Shown: piece after piece, positions 47,498-59,780 of the stretch
How positions within the stretch are numbered: the first letter of the stretch is position 1
How the letters are laid out: every line of letters begins with the position of its first letter
Assembly (NCBI GenBank): GCA_023213395.1
Contig: CM041465.1
Span: 186,379,741-186,443,740 of the forward strand
DNA from: Cycas panzhihuaensis
Taxonomy: Eukaryota; Cycadophyta
DNA length: 64,000 nucleotides
Reading direction: 5' to 3'
Notes under the pieces: model-generated
What the model saw: only the letters and a program-made list of their open reading frames with translations
What the model was told of the DNA's origin: nothing
Databases searched by the model: none
Translations under genes and position numbers: made by a program

Positions 47498-50206
47498 TGT
47501 TTCCTGACTACTGGGAATACATACGGATAGGTCAACTCAGGTAGGCTCAGGTATGCTTCTTCCTTTTCACTTGTATTATTTTGTCAGAAAGGTTAACAGA
47601 AGTATTGCCTCTCTGCATGACTGCTTGCTTCATTTACGTGATAACTTTGCATTTTGTTACCTGTTCATGCTGCCTATCATATCGTGAGCCTATGATGACC
47701 CACTGGGACCTACCTCTCTATAAGGTAGATGTCCCATGGTACTATATGACCTTCTGTGTTGTCTCCACACTACCTCAGTCCCTTTTTGGTCTATATGATC
47801 CATTCATGCCTTGACCTTGAGCTTTTAACACCTCGTTCTGGGATTCTTTGCTCATTGATGCTTTGCTTGCCTCTATCCAGTGCTTTCTGGACTGTCTCAG
47901 CCACCTAGATAGGAGGGCCAGGCCCTCCTAGGCCTGTCAAATCATCTCCCAAAGCTCTCAGAACCCAGAATTCTGCCATTCTGGCTTTCTGGTCTTACAC
48001 TATTGTAAACTTAGCAGTACCATGAAGTTTACCGTGGTACCGCGAAGTTTGCTGTAGTGCAACTGTCATCATTTATTTTTTAAAATCTGCCATGGCAATT
48101 TTCACTTTTTCCATGAAATTGCCACATGGTCTCGCATCCACCTCAGCCTTATTTGCGCTCTATTTGCCCTCTTAGGGTTGGGGTAGGTATAAGTATTTAT
48201 ACCCTCATCATTTTGAGGGATTCTTGGGTCATTTTTACTCTACAACACAACAACTTCTACTACAACTTCTGCTCTCCAGCTCCTTCTATCATAGGTGTTT
48301 CTTCAGGCCTGCGTTTCGTATAACCTCAGGCCAGGACATGCCTGCAACTCTTTGCTTCCATAGTGGGAAGCCTCCCTTCAGGTTCCATCAAGTATTTTTA
48401 GTGTTGATTCCTCCACAACTCGCCCAATAGTGCTCCTTTCAGTTGTCTGTTAGATTTGCCTCCTGCAAACCCCTACAGGGGCCCTCCTTCTTGCTGTTAG
48501 CAGGCCCAAATCTATCATACATCTACCCAGCATGTCTTACCAACTGTTTTCTTCTATTTTTTAGTGAGTTGCTCCCTGTTTAGACCCATTTCTTGCTTTA
48601 TTTACCCATTTCCTTCAATTTTTACTATTGAAAAGTTATCTTTCCATTGTATCTTGCTTGTTGCTTCTTGGCTCCACCTTCCCTCTGTTGGTTTTCTCCA
48701 AGAGAATAGCGAGAGAAGAGTCCCAAGGCTGGGTGAAGAGAGTAATCCCTTCCCACCTTCTCTTCTCTCATCCTATGTTTTTCTTAAGATTACTAGGAAA
48801 GATTGATCCCTAGGCCAGCGCTGGATTGTTAATGTATGTAGCCACTTGCTGCACTAATTCTAGGCCTGCTCGCCTCTTGTTTGGACCCCTGTAGTGTCCC
48901 CCATGTTGTTGGGTATCCCTTGTCCTCATTAGCAAGGGTTTGGGCATTGGATTGCTGCCCATAGCAATTCTACGCCCCGCTTACCTCTTAACACTTAATT
49001 GCCTTTTCTTTTGGCATCTTTGGCTATCCTTAGTGGCTTTTACCCGCTACCTTACTGTGTCTATGAGTCATGTGGAGATTTCAGTGGAGGGTTAGCTATC
49101 TTGAGGCTTCTCTTATACCATTTCACTTGGTGTCTAGTCTTGTTTGAGAGAGGGTTTGTAGAGTTTGTTGCAGCAATTGTCTTTCTCTAACACTCTAACA
49201 TTAGTAATACTTATATATACTTTCATATACATAGATTGTCTCTTGTAGCTCCTTCTTGGAAGGGATAGGTTTGTGCATGTGCAGGTTACCATGGTGCTCT
49301 CGCAAAGGTGTTAAGCACTTGAATCCGAGTAAGGTTTCTTTTGTTTTGCTCTTTACTTTCATTTTTGTTTCCTTTATTTTTTCCTTTCGCAAGGGGAAGG
49401 TATGGAAGCCCCTCCATCATCCGTGGGCTTGGCAAGGACGTGCATGGTGTGTGGGCGAGGTCTCCTATTGGCTGTTACCCTCCTGGGTATGTACTTCTTT
49501 CTCTTGTCCTCACTTCCCTTTTCACACTTTTAGTTGTGGTCTATGCATTAGTTAAATAGGTCAAACATAAAGGAGAAAAGGAAATTAACTCGTATTTATA
49601 TGTTTACACTTTACACACCACATTCACTTAGGGAAAGGACTTTAGGAGATTTTCCCTTCACCTTTTCCTCAGCTTGCAAACCCAATCCTTGCCCCTTTTG
49701 GCTTGTTTGATTTGTTTAAGTTTGCTTGCTTGCACACACCATATCACTCTCGCTTTCTTGGTTGAACCATTAAGGGAGATTTTAGGATTATTGTCCTCTC
49801 CCACTCCTTTCTCCTCTTCTTGGATCTATTTGCTTGGCCAAATAACCAAGAAGATCCTAGCCGCACCATAGGCTATTGCCTACCTTGCTCTCGCTTATTT
49901 CCCTCCGTCATAGGGAAACCCTTGAGGATCCTCTTCCTCCCCTTCTGGCCATCCAAGAGTGGGAGGACTTTCCTGCTAAGTCTATCCAGGCTACCTCTCT
50001 TGCTTCCCTCATTTCTCTTTGAGGTGGGGAACCACTCTTAGGTAGTTGGGTATCATCTGCAAGTCCCGGACTCGTGCTCCGACGCATGGGGCACCTTGCG
50101 TGGTACTCGCTTCACTTGTAGGTTTCTATCTGCACCCTCGATACTATTATTGATCATCCTCACTATTCCTACTCAGCTAGGTGATTATCCCGTAGACACG
50201 CATCCA
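47498..50206 (+). repeat. 3' LTR of Tat copy 2
   Basis: 2709 bp, TGTTTCCTGACTACTGG...CACGCATCCA, collinear with 35725-38415. It contains three AAGTTT-type arms (48005-48052) instead of two and a 10-bp tandem duplication (GGCTCAGGTA) near its start. Confidence 0.92.
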
Positions 50207-50633
50207 TCATGTATCTAAAATAATTGCCTAGAGAACTAATGATTACAAAGGCTAATTACCGATTTATTTTAATATATGGTTATTATTTTATATACACATA
50301 GTAATCAATTTATTTGTTTATTAATTTGATAATAGTTGATAATGATTGCAAGCAATTATATATATGAAGATATGAAGATGTTCAAGAAAATACTTAATAT
50401 ATTGGTGATGTTAATGTTGGTTGATGATGATAGTTGATATTTGTAGGTATATAGGTTAATGCTTATAAGAGACAAGTATGATGGATGATAGATATAGATG
50501 ATGATAAATTATAGGTTATAGGTGATGCAATATGGTACATATATAAAATATTATATAGGTTATAAGATCTAATAGGTATGAAGACATGAAGATGAAGATC
50601 AATATTCAAGGACATTAAACATTTAAGGAGGAA
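50207..50633. other. 3' interior of element B2 with PPT
   Basis: Non-coding purine-rich sequence (many GATGAAGAT-like words) ending in AAGGAGGAA (50625-50633) before the 3' LTR. It is the continuation of the B2 interior after the Tat insertion. Confidence 0.6.
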
Positions 50634-51108
50634 TGTTAGAATATATCATTTAATCACATGTATAATTTTTAATGTTAGTATTATATGACATATACACAAT
50701 CACATATATTAAGATATGTGAAATGCATACATATCCATGATTACATGTTATTAGATGATGTAAAGGCTCAAGAGATATAAAAGGCTATTCATGACGTGAA
50801 TCTTAATATAAATATATACACACACCACTAGAGAACTTGAGAAAGGTCTTAGACTTCTGATTATAAAAATAAACTCCCATCTACACCTTATCCTATGGTT
50901 TTTTCTATATAGAGTTTGCCATGCATAAATATATTATCTCTATTATGGTGTATGCTTGATGTGTTATTTACTTTATATTCATATTAATTCCTTTATATGT
51001 GTGCATAACTCATGAGATTATTAGTCATTATATATGCATATCATAATTTTATTGTGTTATATTTTATATTTTTAATATGGTATCAAAGTGCAATTATAAA
51101 TTCTAATA
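50634..51108 (+). repeat. 3' LTR of element B2
   Basis: 475 bp, TGTTAGAATATATC...ATAAATTCTAATA (terminal CA now TA). It pairs with 27002-27558 and is followed by the duplicated TTAAT. Confidence 0.87.
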
Positions 51109-51113
51109 TTAAT

Positions 51114-51260
51114 GACAAAATTTTCACCCCCACATTAAGCCCAAGTAAGTATGTAAATAAAATCTCTTAATATAACCTTAAAAATATTCCTCCAATAAGT
51201 AATTGAAGGTAATAGAAGAAATTAGCTTACAAAGATATACCCTATATTATAGGAATAGAT
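51114..51260 (+). pseudogene. Ty3/gypsy integrase relic, 3' half
   Basis: Directly after the B2 duplication the plus strand reads, with stops, KFSPPH, then A-Q-V-S-M, then IKSLNITLKIFLQ and VIEG. Spacing and residues resemble the end of the gypsy integrase core (Pro-x-x-Asn-Gly-Gln region, then the Leu-rich helix). It is the expected continuation of 26541-27001 and supports the view that B2 split one integrase copy. Beyond about 51260 the similarity fades. Confidence 0.45.
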
Positions 51261-51503
51261 AATGAACCCTTAAAAGAGCTACTTGTTTCATATTATTTTC
51301 CAGTGTATATTAGTAAGAGTCATTCCTTCTAATAGAATTTAAAATAACCTTCTTTAACATTGTCATCATATAGTAAGTATCTAAAATAGATCTATTATAG
51401 TTTGGACTTACTCAATTAGAACATTTAGAAGAGTCTATAATGAAGGAATTTAACCATATCAACTCTAAACTTTTGAAAATATAATAAAACAAATCTAATA
51501 CCA

Positions 51504-51869
51504 TGTTGAAAATGGCACTATTGGATATATAAATACACAATAAAACACTTATACATGAGGTGATTAAAGATGTAAATAATAAATGTATAAATTAAAGAAT
51601 AAAGTATGTAAAAATACATATGACAATAAATGTTATGGGAAATAATCATCTCTGATTATTGTAATAGGTGTAAATACATACTTATAATATATAGTCACTT
51701 CACAATTATTTAATCATATGTGAGAACTATTATAACTACCACTAAGGTGATACATAGACATGCGTACACATGTACACACCTTTGATAACACTAATTTAAT
51801 ATTACATGAGAGAGTTAATGGGGTCCCCTAACATTACTCAAAACACCATATTAAATATTACTTCTAACA
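51504..51869 (-). repeat. Orphan LTR with adjacent PBS
   Basis: 366 bp bounded by TGTTGAAAATGG and TACTTCTAACA on the plus strand, with TGGTATTAGATTTG on the minus strand just left of it (51490-51503). It looks like the 5' LTR of a minus-strand element whose body is gone. No partner LTR or duplication was found. Confidence 0.45.
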
Positions 51870-52704
51870 CAAATAATCAATTGTTAAAATAATTTATGAA
51901 AATAACGTATTCTTATAAACATATTGAATAAAGACATAACACTTCTCTTTAATAAAACAATGAACAACATAGCCCTTGAAAATCTCCAAATGCATTGGCC
52001 TAGGGATTTTCATATCTAATATAAATGGATGGCATAAACTAGTTACCTTTAAGAGCATACCATTTTAATATCTCACTAATAGAAATCTACTTAGATATTT
52101 CTTTTATTAGCTTATATACAAGGGGTAGTATCATTTTTTCCTTATCTTGCTATACTACTAACATATCCATCTTATTATTTATCAAGAATCTTTATGCCAT
52201 GTATGTAACTTACTTGAATGTATAAGTCCCATAACCCATTGGTTTAGATAGATCAACAACATCTCCAAAGGAATTCTAAGAAGATTAGGAGTAACTTAGA
52301 TAATCTATGGTTTATATGGATATCTATTCACCATGGGGTTTTATTCCTTGGGACTAATTATACCAATAATTCAATAAAGTACAAGGTAGTGATTAGGATT
52401 TTACTAATAACTATTATAATAAGTATCGCACATCTAATACTAGTCTCAAACTTTAAAATTAAAGTCTCACATATCGATTACTTCTAGGATAATATGAGCC
52501 TCTCACTTAATTATACATACATCAAGGACCAAAATCTAATGAGATACTTTTAAAATATTACAATCCATTACATGCTATAAGGGATTAATTTACAAGTTAA
52601 TTCTCTTATAAATTTAATATTCTAATGGAATTATTATAGGTGATCTATTTACCTCCTTGAGAGAAGGGTGGGTTTGTACTATATAAGGATTCCCTTATGT
52701 ATTC

Positions 52705-52750
<46 letters not shown>

Positions 52751-54542
52751 TTTCCTCATAAAATAGTCCCTTGGATATCCTATGTCTTCAATATGATACC
52801 TAAGTAATATCACACTTTACATATATAAGCATTCCTTATATTAAGTTAGTTAGGATAGTATAAAATGACTAGAACCATATTCTACTATATTATACTAAGG
52901 TTAGTTCTCCACTTCCCTTTTAATTTTCATATATCTCATTCAAAATCCTCTTGCATCGTTTACCTCAAGTTAAATCTATAATAAAAGAGTAAGAGATTTG
53001 TAATCTCTATATTATAGAACTTCAAATGAAAGAGGAGTATAGAAGGCAAGATGATCTTGAAAAAAAGTGGGGTAGGTGAAAAAAATAACAAATTAAATAA
53101 AAGAAAATTTAAAAGGTATCATCTATCAATACCCCATTTTGTTAGATCATAAGTCATCTATATCATATCTCGAGGTTGAATGATTTAAAGGCATCATAAG
53201 CAACATCAATAGTATCATTGGCCATTATATGCGACCCATCCAAATAAAATAATAGCATGAAATATAACATCTAACATTAGTATATCAACATCATGCAACA
53301 TAGCATGCTATATTCTAAGTAAATTAACCTATATGGTAGATTTTACACATGACACATCATGTAATATCTAAGTTAATTGAGTCATAAAGACTAATAGAAT
53401 TATCCATTTTTCTATCTCTATATATTTGTTTAAGTTAACTCCCTTCCTACAAGACCACTCTCCCTTGTATTATGCTTAACTAATTCATGAGTCAAGATTA
53501 GTAGTAGAGTTCACTAACTCTAGATTGAGCCAATCTTTGAGTCAATTTTATGAGTTAGTCCTACATGTGCTAGTGCAATGTAAAGTGTGTTAGAAATTAA
53601 CAATATCTTGTCCTCATCTCTATTATAATTTAATATTACAAGTCACTAAAATTATAGTCTTTGATCTACTAACTTTGAAAGAACATCTTTATTAAACTAA
53701 CATTATATCAATTATAGAGTCAATGTCTCTTATATCTTATCTATATGTTGTTTCTACCATTATAGGTTCTTTCAATGTTTGAAATCCTTTAAAGGTTGAT
53801 TCATAGGGCTCATTAATATTAGTTATAAAAGATAATACTTATTAATGTCCTCCATCTATCCCAACATGTGAAACCCATCCATATCAAGCATAATTTAATT
53901 GTACATCCTAATAACTTCTAGTATCCTCTGGATACATCAATTATTTATTTTACTATAAGTACTAAGTAGTGATCTTAAACCATGGTTTAGAGTGTAATGA
54001 AATAGGTCTAGTAGTAGTTCTAATTATCATATCATGATATAACTTTCTTATTGGTTATAATGTTTAGTTTGAGACTTTATAGGATTTTAGTTTTCATTGA
54101 CCATTCTAATGAAAGATTTGATGATGTATTTACTTATAGGAATAAAACACATCCATACTCATTTGAGCTTCTTATTTTTTCTTTTGTGGGTATCACACTT
54201 TCTTTACTTTATTATCCATAGGTGGATGATCATCATATATGATCCTCTTTTAGAACTTATAGTGGCAATAAAGGTCAACTAATGATAATAGATTATTATA
54301 GTAGCGCAAAGTTTCTACTATAAAATGGATATTCTATTTTCACTTTGGCTATAGTGATTATTGGCCCATCTCTAGGGTTTTATATATTTAAGGCCTCAAT
54401 CACTAAGAGTAAAATATTATCACTCAAAATAGCATTCTTACATTAATTAGACATGCAATAAAACTTATAAATAGGTGGAGAGCATCTCATAGATTTCACA
54501 TATTAAATTTTAAGATAATCTAATGATTTTTTTATACAACTT
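51870..54542. other. Unassigned AT-rich sequence
   Basis: No gene. A TATA-like CTATATAAGG at 52679-52688 on the plus strand, followed by a CT microsatellite, resembles the promoter and leader of an LTR, but no repeat pair could be found. The plus frame 54097-54282 has no family motif. Confidence 0.35.
52708..52747. repeat. (CT)n microsatellite
   Basis: 40 bp of uninterrupted CT dinucleotides, 20 bp downstream of a TATA-like sequence. Confidence 0.97.
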
Positions 54543-54547
54543 TCTAT

Positions 54548-54749
54548 TATCAAAACAAAAAAAAAATTATGAAGATAATGCATTAATGCATTAATGAGAG
54601 AGAAAAACTCTCGTATAAATGCATCATGTGTACATAACAAGGCCATTGTATATAGGCCAAGTATCAATAAATTAAAGTGGGGTTTAACATATAATCCTCA
54701 AGTTAACTTTAGAATACAATAGAAAATATAGAATGTTCTTTCTCTAACA
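54548..54749 (-). repeat. 3' LTR of copia D
   Basis: 202 bp, ending TTTCTCTAACA on the plus strand. It pairs with 59571-59775 (shared blocks TAAATRYATCATGTGTACATAA and TAATCCTCAAGTTAAC). Confidence 0.85.
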
Positions 54750-54769
54750 TCCCTCTTAATATTTTAACT

Positions 54770-56140
54770 TTTATCTTTAACACTAAGAAGATACCTAAAG
54801 TATTGAAATTTATCTTTTGAAAGTGGTTTTATGAAAATTTTAGTAAGTTATTTTTTATTATCATAGTATAATAGATTTATCTTTTTATTTTGTCATTTTT
54901 CTCTAATAAAATGTTGATGGATTTCAATATGTTTTGTTTTAGTGTGAAACACTTGATTCTTTATTAATTTGATAATACCCAGATTATCCTAAAAAATGGA
55001 GGTAAACTAACCTTGTTCTTGTTTTAAATCCTTAATCAATTAATTGATCCATCTTGTTTTACATGTGGCACTAAAAGTTGTCTTATACTTTGCTTGAATG
55101 GATGACAAAACTATAGTGGATTATTTCTTACTACTCCAAAATGTAATAATAGATCCAACTAAGAAGTAATACCCTATTGTGGATTTTCATTCTTATATAT
55201 ATCTAGTTCAATCTGAGTCACTATAACTAATTAATTAAAGCTTTGAAGCTTGGGTATAATTAAGACCCATTCTTTGGGTTCTTTTACTATACCTAAGAAT
55301 TCTGTTAATAACATTCCAATGAGATAGTTTTGGATGTTACATATATCTAGAGACTATTACAACTGAATATAAAATATCAGGTCTAGTAGCTATGAGGCAA
55401 ATAAAATTGTCAACTAATTGACTATATAAGGTTCCATCTATTGTTTCTCCATCATTATCAATATTCAAAATGCATCAAGTTTCTATTGGAATCCTTTTGT
55501 TAACTAACTTCAATACCTAAATAGTAATGGAGTAGATCTATATTTATCATTTCAAATTATTTTTCTATTTGTAGTTTGATTTTATAAATTATATCATCAT
55601 CATTTCCTATAATTATCATGTCATCTACATAAACTACAATGATAGTTACTAAATTATCTTTGTTTATCTTAATATAAAGACCAGGGACTAAGTCACATCT
55701 GTAGAAATATATGTATCATAGATGTCAATCTAATTTTGGATACTATAGTCTAGGTGCTTCTTTTAATTTATATAAGGTATTTTTCAACTTACACACAAGA
55801 TGTTTTTCACTTTTTTTCATATACCCTATTGGTTGTTGTATATACACTTATTTAATCAAGTCATCATTTAGAAAGGTACTTTTAACATTGAGTTGTATGA
55901 TATTCCATTTGAATTATGTTGCCATGGCTATAACTATTTACACAGTTATCAACTTGGCTACTAGTAAAGAGGTTTCCTTGTAATCAATAACTTTGGTTTG
56001 AGTATAACCTTTTACAACTAGTCTTGCCTTATATTTTTTAACTATTCTATCAGACTTTTCTTTTATTTTATATACCTATTTGCAACTAATAATGGGTTTA
56101 CCTATAGAAGAATCAACTAATTTACAAGTCTTATTTTTCT
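54770..56140 (-). pseudogene. RNase H and reverse transcriptase of copia D
   Basis: Minus-strand reading gives, from 5' to 3' of the element: degraded RT N-terminus near 56100-55860 (KARLVVKGYTQ-like, then LNVKSTFLNDDL-like words), LYRCDLVPGLYIK-like sequence near 55690, VVYVDDMIIIGNDDDIIY at 55590-55640 with the catalytic Asp pair, and the RNase H end SHTKTKHIEIHQHF near 54930. Stops interrupt almost every block. RT and RNase H make the element cDNA; this copy is dead. The plus-strand frame 55711-55983 is a shadow. Confidence 0.75.
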
Positions 56141-56599
56141 TAATGGCACTAATTTTAGAATCCATAGCTTTATTGAATTCTAAATAACTACATGCTTCTA
56201 AATACTTCTATGGTTCAATAAAGCATATTAAACTTTGGTGTTTTCATGATTTGGTTCTTTGTTCAAAAATATTACCTCTTGATTCTTCAAGAGTCATGAT
56301 GTACCACTTGGGTAATTTTTTTGGTGCTTCATTCCTATTTGTTTTAGAAGAAATTTATTTATATTTAAAAAAACAAAAATTACTCAACTTTAGATAGGAA
56401 TTATTATTATTATTTAGAGACACCTTGCTCTTACTTACTTTCTTCCTAAAGTTTATTTTTTTATGTATATTTTTCTATAGTATTGACATAAAAAATTTCT
56501 TCAACTAGCACATGCATTTGTATATTTTCTTCATTCTATATATACACTATTTTATCCTTTTGATTTATCTATTCATCAAAAGTTATATCTCTACTAATA

Positions 56600-57330
56600 T
56601 AGATTCTATTTGTATTTAGATCTATGTATTTATATGCCTTAGATTTATTGTTATATCTAATCATAATGCTTTTATTGTCTAACTTAGTTATTTTTCTTGT
56701 CAGGAATATGAATATAAGCTTTCCTACCAAAGATTTTAAAGTGACTTAAATTTAGTTTCCTTTCAGTTTAGGCTTCTTCAGGAGTTATCTTGTCTAGAGC
56801 TTATGTAGCACTTTAGTTGATGAGATATACTACTGCGTTAATTACTTTAGCCCAATATGCCTTTACTATTACTTTTTCTCTTATCATACTTTGAGCTCTT
56901 TCCACTATTGTCTTATTCATTCATTTAGATACTCCATTTAATTATGGCATATATAGAGTAGTGACTTATTTTTGTATCCCATTTATCTTGCAAAAGTAAA
57001 AAAAGCTATTTGAGATGTATTCTCCTCTATCAGATTGAAGAATTTTGATTTTGCATTTGCTTTCTAGATCAACTTGCACTTTAAACTCTTTAAAATAATC
57101 TAAAACTTCTTGTTTTCTAAAAATAAAATAAATTGATATTCTTCTAAAAAACTCATCAATAAAGGTAAGAAAATACCTTGTCTTATTAATTGAATTTGGT
57201 ATTATTGGTTTATATAAATTAGTATTGGTCAATTCAAACCTTTTTTATACTTTGCATGTGCTCTTCTGGAAAGGAGCTCGATGTTGTTTGCCAAACATAT
57301 AGTTTTTGCATATAATAGAGTCCAAAGACA
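56600..57330 (-). pseudogene. Integrase of copia D
   Basis: The end of the zinc-binding part reads CKNYMFGKQHRAPF near 57290. The core has an open stretch at 56966-57232 with RYFLTFIDEFFRRISIYFI, then ILQSDRGEYISNSFFYF, the usual Asp region of copia integrases. Further on, ERAQSMIREK-like words with the Glu region are visible near 56880. Stops follow. Integrase joins cDNA to the chromosome. Identity is clear although the C-terminal part towards 56600 is heavily degraded. Confidence 0.78.
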
Positions 57331-57899
57331 TCTTAAGAAAACCAATCACCATTTTTAAATAATTCTAGTCACATGTTTGCAATGGGTTCAAGATAAATTT
57401 CATTAATAAAGTTATTAAAAGTAAGAGATTTTATAGATGAAGTAGGCATAGCATGAGTGGAAACTAGTTTATATAGATTATTAATTTTGAATTCTTTTAT
57501 AATTATAACACCATTATTTTTTATGTTAAAGATGTCACATCTTCCATCTTCATTAAAAATAATCCTAAGTCCCTTTTCTCTTAACTAAGATATAGATAAA
57601 AGATTTATTTTTAGGCCTAGAACATAAAGGGCTTCTCTAATTTTTAAAAATTTTTCATTGATTCTGACAATAATTATTTATTTCCCTTTAATTTGTAAAG
57701 GAAAGTTATTACTGAGCTTAATAGTTTTGTTGATGAAGTATGGCCTCAGCATCTCAAACCAATCTCTTCTCCCTATCATATTATTGGATGTTCTAAACTC
57801 TATATACCAATTTTTATTTATACAAGCATACATAGTCAAGGTAGTGATAAAGGTAATTTCTTCACCTTCATCTTCTACCTATTCATAATTATAATTTCC

Positions 57900-58700
57900 T
57901 TTTACTATCTTCCTTCTTTGAATGTCAGCTTATAATTATGGACAACGATTAGAATATTACCCCATTCTCCCACAATAGTAACAATTTAGAAAATTATATA
58001 TTTTATAATCACTAGCAAGATGTCTATATCTTCTATAATGGAAATATACTTTAGATTCTCAAAATGAAGATCTTCCTCTTCCTTCTGATAACCATGTGGT
58101 TCTTCCTCATCATTTAAGAGACTAGGTGGATCTATTTTGGTTCTCAGTTATAGTCTTAGTCTACTCTCTAATAGATCTACTTTGTCCTCTCATTAAGCTT
58201 TCAAATTATCCCCTACTTTCCAAGCTTAATTTTGAGAGAAAGGATTTTTCAATGTCAATTTCTTCTTCATATCTTTTATTCTTTTTCTCTTGTTGAAGCA
58301 TGTGTCCTACCAAAGTGTTTAAGGATATATTGGTTGTATGCACTTTTATTGTAAGTATGTTTATCATAGGATTAAATAAATTTGGCAATTTATTGATTGC
58401 TAAGTATATAAGCTCAACGTCAACTATAATCTCTCCTATAAAGGCAAGACTATTCTTAATATCAACTATCTTAATGATGAAATTTGAGATACTTTCTCCT
58501 TCTATGAGATGAACCTTATATAGCTACTCTGGAAGAGATATTATTTGAGCTTCATTTTTTTTTGTTGTAAAGTGAAGATAAAATTCTCCAAGCCTCTAAG
58601 GAAGTAGTGGTTGTGCTTATGCAACTTAATAAGGAACCTCCCACAAATATCATAATTATAACTAATGCAATTTATCCCTCTCTTCCTAGATAATTACATC
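57900..58700 (-). pseudogene. gag relic of copia D
   Basis: A zinc-knuckle remnant CYYCGRMG followed by a stop and YSNRC lies near 57955-57995, after a second degenerate knuckle (YRRYRHLASDY). The 58206-58388 frame upstream (LVGHMLQQEKKNKRYEEEI) matches the usual hydrophilic segment between capsid and knuckle. The capsid part lies towards 58.7 kb with stops. The sequence up to the PBS at 59555 is a non-coding leader. Confidence 0.6.
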
Positions 58701-59570
58701 TACTATGTTAGTGAGTTTGATTTCCTTCCCTATAACTATATCAAATGTATCTTTTTCCATTAAAAACACTTACATTTTTAGCTTTTATATGTAATAGTTC
58801 TACCCTACAAGTTATTAAATTCCCCAAGGGAAAGAACTATAGCCATTTTGAGTTGCTTTACTATATATAAAAAAGGAATATCAAATAAAAGTGTAAAATT
58901 GTAAGCAAGTCATGCAGTCGTATAATTATATAGATTTGTATGGAAAAGCACAACTATATGAAATTTAAAAATAAAAATAAAAAAAAGATTGCAAAAGAAA
59001 GTTAAGATTATGCCATTCTTAAACATATTAAAAAAAAAATTAAATCCTTCTAAATTCTTTAAAAAATAACCTAAAAATGGTACAACCAAATATGGGTTTT
59101 GAGAGGAAAAGAATGTTTAGAACTCTTCAAATCTTTAATGAAATTCAACAAACTTATAACCAAATGAAATATGTTATTTAATCAAAGGGTTTAAGATAGA
59201 TTTTACCCAAAAATCTAGATAAATTTAAAGAAAATTTGTGATTAAAGCTTTAAATGGGTGCCCTTGCAAATCTATAATTTCTTGTTAAATGAAGAAGAAT
59301 TTGGATTTATAGCTTTGGAATAGTTTGATTTGCTGAACAAGATAAATCTACCCAGCAAAGTTTATTAATTTCTAAGTACTTTAAAATTTCTTCATTCGTA
59401 TAGATCTATACGCTTTCACATTATGATTAACAAGGTTGTACCACATCCTTTTCTTTTTAAAATCTCTAGAGATTTTTTTTTTTTAAATACTTCCCTTAGA
59501 TTGAATCCTTTAAAAAAATTTAAACCTATCTTCTACCAAACTTAACTTAGCGGACCTATTCTAATACCAT

Positions 59571-59775
59571 TATAGAACAAAATTGGATTTTATGAAGATA
59601 GCGCTTTAATGTATTAATGAGAGAGAAAATCTCTGGTATAAATATATCATGTGTACATAAGAAGGCCATTTCATATAGGCCAAGTGTCATTCCTACATTA
59701 AAGAGAGGTTTGACATATAATCCTCAAGTTAACTTTAGAATATAATACAAAATATAGAATATTATTTCTCTAACA
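59571..59775 (-). repeat. 5' LTR of copia D
   Basis: 205 bp, pairs with 54548-54749 and is followed by the duplicated TCTAT. The PBS is on its left. Confidence 0.85.
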
Positions 59776-59780
59776 TCTAT

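Larger units (their letters stand above)
35725..50206 (+). mobile_element. Tat-like Ty3/gypsy element (copy 2), internally deleted
   Basis: A 14.5 kb plus-strand element with 2.7 kb LTRs at 35725-38415 and 47498-50206. Order: PBS, gag, protease, linker, truncated RT fused to the integrase C-terminus, antisense ORF, aRNH, PPT. The RT core, first RNase H and integrase core are deleted, so it could not transpose alone. An aRNH next to the 3' LTR and an antisense ORF are Tat features. The flanks AACCA (35720-35724) and TCATG (50207-50211) do not match, so the duplication is lost or the ends come from recombination between copies. It sits in the interior of B2, 59 bp from copia F's duplication. 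Confidence 0.9.
27002..51108 (+). mobile_element. Non-coding LTR element B2 (LARD-like), host of two nested elements
   Basis: Plus-strand element with LTRs 27002-27558 and 50634-51108. PBS TGGTATTAGAGTCATGG follows the 5' LTR and PPT AAGGAGGAA precedes the 3' LTR (50625-50633). An exact 5-bp duplication TTAAT flanks it (26997-27001 and 51109-51113), although the LTRs are 24 kb apart. Copia F (30324-35660) and the Tat element (35725-50206) account for about 19.8 kb of the interior. What remains (27559-30318, 35666-35724, 50207-50633) has no gag or pol motif. It inserted into the gypsy integrase relic. Confidence 0.88.
54548..59775 (-). mobile_element. Ty1/copia element D
   Basis: A 5.2 kb minus-strand element with short LTRs (54548-54749 and 59571-59775) and an exact duplication TCTAT (54543-54547 and 59776-59780). 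PBS TGGTATTAGAATAGG (minus, 59555-59569), PPT ATTAAGAGGGA (minus, 54750-54760). Gag, integrase, RT and RNase H signatures occur in copia order. Stops and frameshifts are so frequent that only integrase keeps an open stretch over 80 codons. It is older than copia F by that measure. Confidence 0.9.

Noticed and set aside
52679-52747. Promoter plus CT-rich leader of a host gene
   Set aside because: No coding sequence follows within several kilobases; it more likely belongs to an eroded LTR.
55711-55983. 90-codon plus-strand frame
   Set aside because: It overlaps minus-strand copia D reverse transcriptase motifs, which explain the sequence better.
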